17,130 nucleotides of DNA from JAWLHA01 sp041690535. Lineage in GTDB: Bacteria > Pseudomonadota > Gammaproteobacteria > Thiohalomonadales > Thiohalomonadaceae. Both the position numbers and the translations under genes were made by a program. The notes beneath the pieces were generated by a model, which was given only the letters and a program-made list of their open reading frames with translations, did not search any database and was not told the DNA's origin. Location of the stretch: contig JAWLHA010000077.1 in the NCBI GenBank assembly GCA_041690535.1, positions 1-17,130 of the forward strand. The letters are read 5' to 3'. Positions within the stretch are counted from its first letter, which is position 1. Each line of letters starts with the position of its first letter. This document shows, in pieces, positions 1 to 5,100 of this stretch.

Positions 1-99
1 CACTCCCGACATCCATGTCGGTCGTATTCACAGCGTACCTGCTTTCAAGGACTTACATCGCTCACAGCACGGCCGTGACGTAAGTATGCGTTTACCCTG
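1..99. repeat. Family-A MITE-like element, partial copy cut by window start
   Basis: The right end matches the terminal repeat of the full copy at 13922-14137: GTTTACCCTG at 90-99, preceded by GTATGC. The inner stretch CCTGCTTTCAAGGACTTAC and the segment with GACATCCATGTC also match that copy in reverse orientation. The left terminus lies outside the window. There is no coding capacity. Its left part would continue upstream of position 1. Confidence 0.85.
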
Positions 100-140
100 T
101 GCTCCAGGATTCCAGTTGGCTCTGTGGTCCTCATGGCCTC

Positions 141-174
141 GTAGCCCGGATTTCGCTTCGCTCCATCCGGGGCT
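141..174. repeat. REP-like palindrome downstream of apaG
   Basis: Inverted arms AGCCCGGAT and ATCCGGGGCT flank a short TTCGCTTCGCTCC core. It lies 20 bp beyond the apaG stop, so on the minus strand it could fold at the 3' end of the comFB-pgl-glk-apaG transcript. There is no clear U-tract, so mRNA end protection or weak termination is inference. From memory, similar GTAGCCCGGAT palindromes are scattered through many proteobacterial genomes. The remainder of 100-193 holds nothing else that I can identify. Confidence 0.6.
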
Positions 175-193
175 GCAGGAAAATGTCACCGGC

Positions 194-580
194 TCAATGC
201 AGGCCGTTGGGGATGGAGAGGGTGAAGATGGGGATGGCCGCCTCGAACTCCTGGGTGTCGTCGGCCACCATCTGGTAGCTGCCTTCCATGGTGCCTACCG
301 GGGTCTCGAGGATCACGCCGCTGGTGTAGCGAAAGCTCTCCCCGGGGGAGAGGTGCGGCTGTTCGCCCACCACCCCTTCCCCGCGGATCTCCTCCACCTT
401 GCCGTTGCCGTTGGTGATCACCCAGCGACGGGTCAGCAGTTGCGCCGGCAGGCTGCCGCTGTTGTGAATGGTAATGGTGTAGGAGAAGACGTAGCGGTCA
501 TCTTCCGGCTGCGACTGCTCCTCCAGAAAGGCCGTTTCCACATCGACCTCGATGCTGTAGGGAGGCTTGTTCTTGCTCAT
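194..580 (-). CDS. apaG: ApaG (DUF525) protein
   Basis: This 128-aa protein matches the ApaG/CorD family in length (about 125 aa) and pattern. It is a single beta-sandwich domain, with the stretch GVVGEQPHLSPGESFRYTSG in the middle and PVGTMEGSYQM near the C-terminus. ApaG proteins are soluble fibronectin-III-like folds linked to divalent cation or nucleotide phenotypes; the exact biochemical role is unsettled. The ATG at 578-580 overlaps the glk stop codon (ATGA), which points to translational coupling as the last gene of a comFB-pgl-glk-apaG operon. In many gammaproteobacteria apaG directly follows rsmA. Here rsmA ends near 7061, so the usual pair has been separated. The partner apaH is not in the window. 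The family call is secure. Confidence 0.95.
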   Translation of the reverse strand: MSKNKPPYSIEVDVETAFLEEQSQPEDDRYVFSYTITIHNSGSLPAQLLTRRWVITNGNGKVEEIRGEGVVGEQPHLSPGESFRYTSGVILETPVGTMEGSYQMVADDTQEFEAAIPIFTLSIPNGLH

Positions 581-1608
581 CTGTCCACTCCGGAAACGGT
601 CTGCGGCGGCTGGAGGCGGGTTGCCGCACGTAGCGCCCCCAGCAGCCCGACGGCCGGGTTGATGACCACGTGCACCGGCATCGCCTGGACCAGCGCCCCC
701 ATGCGCCCCTTGTTGCGAAACGCGGCGCCGAAGGGGCCGCTGTGCAAGCGGGGGAGGATCTTCGGGGCGATCCCCCCCGCGATGAAAATGCCGCCCGTGG
801 CGAGGGTCATCAGGGCAAGGTCCCCGGCCAGACTGCCGTAGATCTGGACGAACAGGTCCAGGGCGGCGGTGGCCAGCGGGTCACCTCGCGTGAGCCCATG
901 GGTGGAAATGGCCGCGGGCGGGTCCGGCTGCTGGAGGAGGCCGGCCCGGTCCTCCGCGCCGCGATCCTCGAGGAGAAAGCGGTAAATGGCTTCGAGCCCC
1001 GGCCCCGACAGCACCCGTTCGTAAGAGACCCGGCCAAACTCCGCGCGCAGTGCGCCCATGAGCCGATCCTGCACCGCATCGGTGGGTGCAAAGGCCATGT
1101 GCCCCCCCTCGGTAGGGTAGGCCTCGTAGTAACCGTCGCGCCAGCACAGAATCCCGACCCCCAGTCCCGTCCCGGCCCCGAGGACGACGCGGGGGGCCCG
1201 GGGCTGTGCGGGCAGGTCCTGAAGGGGGTCCAGATCCTCCCGTCCCAAGGCCTCGATGCCGTACCCCACCGCCTGAAAGTCGTTGATCAAGCGCACCCGC
1301 GTGAGCCCGAGTTCCTGCTCCAGCCGGGTCGAGTCCAGCCGCCATGGCAGGTTGGTCAGGGCCGCCCGCTGGCCGTTCCCGGTTTCGAGTACCGGACCGG
1401 CCACGCCGAAACAGCACCCCACGAACTCGGCGGGGTCGAGCGCGTGCTCCAGTAGAAAGGCGCGAATCACGGGGGCGAGGTCGGCATACGCCCTGCTGTC
1501 GAAGCGTTTTTCCGCCACCACCTCACCCTTCAACGCCCCCCCCGGGGTGAAGCGGGCCGCCTGCAGCAACGTCTTGGTGCCTCCGATATCGCCGGCCAAC
1601 ACCTTCAT
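577..1608 (-). CDS. glk: Glucokinase (Glk family)
   Basis: This 343-aa protein is an ATP-dependent glucokinase (EC 2.7.1.2) that phosphorylates cytoplasmic glucose to glucose 6-phosphate. The phosphate-binding loop GDIGGTKT is at residues 6-13, TNLPW at about 85-89, the catalytic-type LINDF with D110 at 107-111, GAGTGLG at about 134-140 and EGGH at 157-160. This is the E. coli Glk type rather than the ROK type. The reading frame stays open upstream to about 2295, but that part is antisense-like translation of pgl; ATG at 1608 gives the canonical MKVLAGDIGG N-terminus. The start overlaps the pgl stop by ATGA, and the stop overlaps the apaG start by ATGA. With pgl next door the pair supplies the first steps of the Entner-Doudoroff or pentose phosphate route. 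No zwf or edd is visible here. Confidence 0.96.
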   Translation of the reverse strand: MKVLAGDIGGTKTLLQAARFTPGGALKGEVVAEKRFDSRAYADLAPVIRAFLLEHALDPAEFVGCCFGVAGPVLETGNGQRAALTNLPWRLDSTRLEQELGLTRVRLINDFQAVGYGIEALGREDLDPLQDLPAQPRAPRVVLGAGTGLGVGILCWRDGYYEAYPTEGGHMAFAPTDAVQDRLMGALRAEFGRVSYERVLSGPGLEAIYRFLLEDRGAEDRAGLLQQPDPPAAISTHGLTRGDPLATAALDLFVQIYGSLAGDLALMTLATGGIFIAGGIAPKILPRLHSGPFGAAFRNKGRMGALVQAMPVHVVINPAVGLLGALRAATRLQPPQTVSGVDR

Positions 1609-2372
1609 GGGCGCCCCCCCTGCCAGGCCGAAGCGGCATCGACATCCATGAACCACTCCACCTCCCCGCGGGGCCGGAGCCGTTGCACCGGCAGCGGTGG
1701 CGGAATTTGGGAGGAGAGGGCCTGCGCCACCACCGGGGCCTTCTCGGCGCCGCTCACCAGCAGCAGCAGGTGGGCGGCATTCTCCAGCACCGGGAAGGTC
1801 AAGGTGATGCGCCAGCTCTGCAGCTGCTCCACGTTGACCGCCACGACGCTGCGTTCCCGCTCCTCCAGCGCCGCAGTGTGCGGGAAGAGCGACGCCACAT
1901 GCCCGTCCGGGCCGAGCCCGAGCAGGACCAGATCGAGCGCGGGCCCGTGGGGGGAGGCGGGCGCATGGCGGGCCAGCTCGCCGGCGTAGAGCTCCGCGGC
2001 CCGCTCGGGCGGCTGCTCCGCCGCAATGCGATGTACATTGCCGGCCGGAATGGGAATGTGGTCCAGCAGGCTCTCGCGGACCATCCGATAGTTGCTGTCG
2101 CGGTGGTCGGGGGGGACTCCCCGTTCGTCCCCGAAGTAGAGGTGGACACGATCCCAGTCGAGGTGAGAGGCGTAGTCGTGCGCCGCGAGGCGCTGGTAGA
2201 GTTCCCGCGGGGTGTTGCCCCCTGCAAGGGCCAGGTGAAAGCTGCCCCGCAGCAAGATGGCGGCACGCCCAACGGCAAGGATGCGCGTCGCGCATGCCTC
2301 GATGAGGCTCGGCCGATCCGCGAGGACGTGGATCTCGCGCCGGTTCGCTGGAGGACTACCGGCCGTTGCCAT
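1605..2372 (-). CDS. pgl: 6-phosphogluconolactonase
   Basis: This 255-aa DevB/SugarP-isomerase-fold protein hydrolyses 6-phosphogluconolactone to 6-phosphogluconate (EC 3.1.1.31) in the oxidative pentose phosphate or Entner-Doudoroff route. Key motifs are GGNTP at 51-55, YFGDER ending at 84, and the signature GLGPDGH at 152-158 with the catalytic-type histidine. I chose ATG at 2372, which overlaps the end of comFB by 17 nt. A GTG at 2411 in frame would add 13 residues and overlap more; neither has a strong Shine-Dalgarno sequence, so translation is probably coupled to comFB. The stop overlaps the glk start. The length is slightly above the typical 230-250 aa. Confidence 0.95.
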   Translation of the reverse strand: MATAGSPPANRREIHVLADRPSLIEACATRILAVGRAAILLRGSFHLALAGGNTPRELYQRLAAHDYASHLDWDRVHLYFGDERGVPPDHRDSNYRMVRESLLDHIPIPAGNVHRIAAEQPPERAAELYAGELARHAPASPHGPALDLVLLGLGPDGHVASLFPHTAALEERERSVVAVNVEQLQSWRITLTFPVLENAAHLLLLVSGAEKAPVVAQALSSQIPPPLPVQRLRPRGEVEWFMDVDAASAWQGGRP

Positions 2373-2640
2373 TGTGATTGCGATGTGCAGCCACGTATTC
2401 AGAAGCCTCACGGACGGCTTCGTGGACCGAACGCTCCATGGCGGCTCGCTCCTCTGTGGTCAGGAAAAAGGCCATGTCCACGTCGTGACGGACATACCGG
2501 GCCGGCAGCCGATTCAGGGCAAGGCAGGCGACATCCTGGAGATAATCCTCGTCGGAGATACCCCCCTGGGCCACCAGGGTGTCGAGGATGCGCTGCAGGA
2601 CGAGCGGCTCGTAGTAGTTATGAATGGAGTCGAAATTCAT
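2356..2640 (-). CDS. comFB: ComFB-family protein, possible cyclic dinucleotide receptor
   Basis: This 94-aa protein shows the ComFB pattern: an N-terminal MNFDSIHNYYEPLV helix, a central ALNRLPARYVRHDVD block, then AFFLTTEERAAM and a helical C-terminus. The family was named for a Bacillus late-competence gene. Recent work on cyanobacterial homologues reports binding of c-di-GMP or c-di-AMP, so a sensory role is an inference from family knowledge. The ATG at 2640 is the only sensible start; the upstream Shine-Dalgarno is weak. It is the first gene of a four-gene minus-strand operon with pgl, glk and apaG. Its length is near the family norm (about 90-170 aa in different lineages). No membrane segment or cysteine pair of the competence type is seen. 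Confidence 0.85.
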   Translation of the reverse strand: MNFDSIHNYYEPLVLQRILDTLVAQGGISDEDYLQDVACLALNRLPARYVRHDVDMAFFLTTEERAAMERSVHEAVREASEYVAAHRNHNGNGR

Positions 2641-2668
2641 CGGGACCGCCCAAAGAGTTTACGGGTTC

Positions 2669-2697
2669 AGCTTAGCCGTGCAGCGAGATCGGTTCAA
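2669..2697 (-). promoter_or_regulatory. Weak sigma70-like promoter candidate for comFB operon
   Basis: Read on the minus strand, TTGAAC (2692-2697) is followed after exactly 17 nt by TAAGCT (2669-2674), about 29 bp before the comFB start. Both boxes are only partial matches to consensus. It is offered because it sits at a sensible distance in a gene-free stretch. Confidence 0.25.
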
Positions 2698-2761
2698 CCG
2701 CCGCGCAGGTGCGCAGTGCGCCGTGCGAAACAGGGGCGCATCGACTGGGTATGGCAGACCG

Positions 2762-2809
2762 CCCGGATTTCTCACCGGTCGCAGTTAGGCGATGGGTGAG
2801 AAACCCGGG
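2762..2809. repeat. 15-bp imperfect inverted repeat upstream of comFB
   Basis: CCCGGATTTCTCACC at 2762-2776 pairs with GGTGAGAAACCCGGG at 2795-2809 with one mismatch and an 18-nt loop. It sits between comFB and the family-B element. A similar half, GCCCGGATTTTTCAC, occurs near 3963 upstream of the Pro-rich gene. It may be a degenerate REP-like unit, or a terminator for leftward transcription of the Pro-rich gene; no U-tract is seen. Confidence 0.55.
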
Positions 2810-2824
2810 TTGGTTGGAGAACTG

Positions 2825-3016
2825 GCTAGAGCACCGAACAGATAAATTCGACGCGCCCAACAGGTAGGGTGGATAAGCGCAGCGCATCCACCAATTCGAC
2901 GCCGCACGGTGGATGCGCTGCGCTTATCCACCCTACCTCGGTTCGCTGCCCCCGCCACCTGCGGCGCAATTTGGCTGCGATTGGCGATCTTTCCGTTTAC
3001 CTGTTCGGTGCTCTAG
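2825..3016. mobile_element. Family-B MITE-like element, copy 1
   Basis: The element is about 190 bp and starts and ends with CTAG (2825-2828 and 3013-3016). The terminal inverted repeats are AGCACCGAACAG and CTGTTCGGTGCT. Inside is a perfect 30-bp inverted repeat (2863-2892 and 2908-2937) around a 15-nt loop AATTCGACGCCGCAC. There is no transposase ORF. Short ORFs read through it are artefacts of the palindrome. CTAG or TA duplication is typical of IS630/Tc1-type or some IS5-type transposition, so mobilisation in trans is inferred. The right end contains the stop codon of the neighbouring minus-strand gene. Confidence 0.85.
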
Positions 3017-3918
3017 ACAACCATCTCCTTGGGCGGTCGGGGGACCGGCAGTTCCACGGGTGGAATGAATCCGGGAATGGCATCCGGAAAAACGGGCCCG
3101 GGGGGCGTTCCCGGGGGAACGGGTCCAGGAACACCGCCCGGAGGCAGGGGACCCGGAATGGCGCCCGGTGGGAACGGGCTCTGGAATTCGCCCGGAGGCG
3201 TCGGACCCGGAATGCCGCTGGGCGGAAGGGGGCTTTGGAGTCCGCCCGGAGGTGTAGGGCCCGGAATGCCGCTGGGTGGGAAGGGGCTTTGAAATTCGCC
3301 CGGAGGCGTCGGACCCGGAATGCCGCTGGGCGGAAGGGGCCTTTGGAGTCCGCCCGGAGGTGTAGGGCCCGGAATGCCGCTGGGTGGGAAGGGGCTTTGA
3401 AATTCGCCCGGAGGTGTAGGGCCCGGAATGCCGCTGGGTGGGAAGGGGCTCTGAAATTCGCCCGGAGGTGTAGGGCCCGGAATGCCGCTGGGTGGGAAGG
3501 GGCTCTGAGTTTCGCCCGGAGGTGTAGGGCCCGGAATGCCGCTGGGTGGGAAGGGGCTCTGAGTTTCGCCCGGGGGCGTTGGACCCGGAATGCCGCTGGG
3601 CGGAAGGGGGCTCTGGAGTTCGCCGGGCGGCGTGGGTCCCGGGATGCCGCCCGGCGGGAAGGGGCTTTGGAATCCGCCGGGGGGCGTGGGGGGCGGAATG
3701 CCACTGGGCGGGGTGGTGCCGGGCACGCCGCCCGGGGGTTCCGGGGCAGGGGGCGGTGTGCCGGGGAACTGTGCATTTTGCGGTCGTTGCGGTGGGATGC
3801 CGGTGAACACTCCCTCCGCCGCTCCGCTCAGGGGAATCGCGCACAGGGCCGCCAACACCCATCCCTTCTGCGGAAGGGCCCCGTGCCGATTGAAGCCCAC
3901 GTTCCGTGATCCATTCAT
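3013..3918 (-). CDS. Secreted Pro/Gly-rich tandem-repeat protein, function unknown
   Basis: This 301-aa protein is not recognised as a known family. I chose ATG at 3918: it is followed by a signal peptide, with basic residues, the hydrophobic run WVLAALCAIPLSGAA, and likely cleavage before EGVF near residue 36. The mature part is about ten copies of an 18-residue unit of the type PTPPGEFQSPFPPSGIPG (roughly residues 69-260), then a variant Pro-rich tail. It has no cysteine after the signal and almost no charged residues apart from Glu. Such composition suggests an extended polyproline-like surface or periplasmic spacer; this is inference. The open frame extends upstream to 4038 but without a signal-like start. 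The stop codon TAG lies inside the terminal CTAG of the adjoining family-B element, so the original C-terminus may have been different. Several frames are open here only because the unit is GC-rich and a multiple of three. Confidence 0.65.
   Translation of the reverse strand: MNGSRNVGFNRHGALPQKGWVLAALCAIPLSGAAEGVFTGIPPQRPQNAQFPGTPPPAPEPPGGVPGTTPPSGIPPPTPPGGFQSPFPPGGIPGPTPPGELQSPLPPSGIPGPTPPGETQSPFPPSGIPGPTPPGETQSPFPPSGIPGPTPPGEFQSPFPPSGIPGPTPPGEFQSPFPPSGIPGPTPPGGLQRPLPPSGIPGPTPPGEFQSPFPPSGIPGPTPPGGLQSPLPPSGIPGPTPPGEFQSPFPPGAIPGPLPPGGVPGPVPPGTPPGPVFPDAIPGFIPPVELPVPRPPKEMVV
3140..3714. repeat. 54-bp tandem repeat array, about 10-11 units
   Basis: The block GGAATGCCGCTGGG recurs with an exact 54-bp period. 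Register marks at 3157, 3211, 3265, 3319, 3373, 3427, 3481, 3535, 3589, 3643 and 3697 show no indel. Central units (3320-3580) are nearly identical while outer units diverge. This fits expansion by slippage or unequal crossover from the centre. It encodes the 18-residue repeats of the Pro-rich protein. Confidence 0.95.
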
Positions 3919-4066
3919 CTGGCGTACCCCCCGGTCGCGGTCGACGCCTATCTCTGAGGCTAGCCCGGATTTTTCACAGATCACCCACGGGATGGCTGTG
4001 GGCGCTTCGGCCGCAAACGCATCGGCGGGATGGGGCATTCATCACGGGGTGCGCCGCGCCTGGCTG
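3919..4066. other. Upstream region of Pro-rich gene
   Basis: No gene is supported here. It should carry the promoter and ribosome binding site of the Pro-rich gene; a G-rich run (GGGGGG) lies about 9 nt before the ATG at 3918 and could serve as a poor Shine-Dalgarno. The stretch near 3963 resembles one arm of the inverted repeat at 2762-2776. Confidence 0.5.
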
Positions 4067-4255
4067 CTAGAGCACCGAACAGATAAATCCGACGCGTCCA
4101 ACATGTAGGGTGGATAAGCGCAGCGCATCCACCGTGCGGCGTCGAATTGGTGGATGCGCTGCGCTTATCCACCCTCGGTTCGCGGCCCCCACCACCTGCG
4201 GCGCAATTTGGCTGCGATTTGGCGATCTTTCCGTTTACCTGTTCGGTGCATCTAG
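4067..4255. mobile_element. Family-B MITE-like element, copy 2
   Basis: It has the same orientation as copy 1, with CTAG at 4067-4070 and 4252-4255 and the same AGCACCGAACAG end. The right end carries one extra base (GGTGCATCTAG). The inner inverted repeat arms are 4107-4133 and 4149-4175. The 15-nt loop reads GTGCGGCGTCGAATT, the exact reverse complement of the loop of copy 1. There is no coding capacity. Confidence 0.85.
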
Positions 4256-4275
4256 GGAAACGCTGATTGATCGTC

Positions 4276-4315
4276 ATGCCCGTGAAGCTACCCCCGAGAG
4301 CTTCGGGGCGGGCAT
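4276..4315. repeat. Nested hairpin 3' of the HExxH gene
   Basis: Outer arms ATGCCCG (4276-4282) and CGGGCAT (4309-4315) enclose inner arms GAAGCT (4284-4289) and AGCTTC (4299-4304). It sits within the gene-free stretch 4256-4448, downstream of the minus-strand gene that ends at 4449. It resembles degenerate dispersed CGTCATGCCCG...GGGCATCCAG repeats common in proteobacteria (from memory). No U-tract, so termination is unproven. The rest of the stretch shows nothing I recognise. Confidence 0.5.
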
Positions 4316-4448
4316 CCAGCCTTGCTCGTTCTGGGCTCCCGGCGAAGCCTGCCCTCGAATGCCTCAATCGGGGGCGGGAGCGAGGCAAACGGATCAGATC
4401 AGTGTTTCCCCATTGCCTCGCCGGGTCTGCCCGTGCGGTGTGGAGGGG

Positions 4449-4940
4449 CTAAGTGCGCAGCTGCCAAGTGGGGTGATCGGCGGCATCGATGAGGCCGTGT
4501 CCCAAAAGCCACTCTCTGGCGTCCTCCGCGTCCTGTTCGAACCAGGCCCGGGCGGAGCCGAACCGGAAGGTGTAACCCCAGCGGTCCATGTCGGACATGA
4601 TGCGCTCGCTGCCTACCCCGGGCAGATAGGCGCCAAGGAGGATCTCCAGGTAGTTGACCCCGTTTTCCTCGTCGTAGCCGCCACCGGCGTTGGTATCCAG
4701 CACCGCCCGGCGCTCCCCATCCATGCAGATGAGGTGGCAGGACTCATGGAGGGCGGAGTGCACCGGCGTGTCGGCGCGCACCAGGACCCGTCGCCCGATG
4801 ATCCCCGCCTCCGGTTCACCGAACCAGCTGCCGGGGATGGGGGCCCCGTCGGCCACCGTTTCGAGGGTCAGCCCGAAACGGCCAAGCAGGTCGCGGAGAT
4901 CATCGAGGCGGATGTCGGCGCAGATGAGGACCTCGGACAT
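4449..4940 (-). CDS. Small HExxH metallopeptidase-like protein, conserved hypothetical
   Basis: This is a 163-aa cytoplasmic protein with no signal peptide. The zincin-type motif HESCH is at 65-69 in the context VHSALHESCHLICMD, followed by GGGYDEENGVNYLE, where E91, E92 or E99 could be a third metal ligand. I chose ATG at 4940: a GGAG lies 8 nt upstream, and it gives a clean MSEVLICADIRLDDL start, while the longer frame to 5048 runs into the family-A repeat. I do not recognise a named family; the layout fits minimal gluzincin-like hypotheticals. The acidic C-terminal part (about 120-150) is rich in Trp and Asp/Glu. The gene stands alone between the Pro-rich locus and the CheW-LysM gene, same strand. 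Enzymatic activity is inferred from the motif only. Confidence 0.75.
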   Translation of the reverse strand: MSEVLICADIRLDDLRDLLGRFGLTLETVADGAPIPGSWFGEPEAGIIGRRVLVRADTPVHSALHESCHLICMDGERRAVLDTNAGGGYDEENGVNYLEILLGAYLPGVGSERIMSDMDRWGYTFRFGSARAWFEQDAEDAREWLLGHGLIDAADHPTWQLRT

Positions 4941-5014
4941 GTCATTGCTCCAGCTTTTCGAAAGGCGGAAATGGTACCGCACTCCGGAGGGATTCTTCTG
5001 CAGTCGCGTGCCGG

Positions 5015-5089
5015 GAAGGTAAACGCATGCTTGCCCAAGGACTTGCATCGCTCACAGCACGGCCGTGACGTGAGTATGCGCTCGCCTTG
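5015..5089. repeat. Short, degenerate family-A copy
   Basis: The left end GAAGGTAAACGCATGC and right end GTATGCGCTCGCCTTG are mutated versions of the family-A termini. The core TCACAGCACGGCCGTGACGT is intact. Most of the inner part of the element is missing. It lies between the stop of the CheW-LysM gene (5101) and the start of the HExxH gene (4940), so it forms much of that gene's upstream region. Confidence 0.8.
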
Positions 5090-5100
5090 GTGCCGGGGAG

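Noticed and set aside
1609..2295. N-terminal extension of glucokinase (fusion)
   Set aside because: The extension is an out-of-frame shadow of pgl, and canonical Glk starts at 1608.
3140..3714. Possible CRISPR array because of regular spacing
   Set aside because: The units are contiguous with no unique spacers, they keep a reading frame, and no cas gene is near.
2869..3909. Plus-strand 346-codon frame through the 54-bp repeats
   Set aside because: It is open only because the repeat unit is GC-rich and a multiple of three. It starts inside the family-B palindrome and has no signal or ribosome binding site; the minus-strand frame has a signal peptide.
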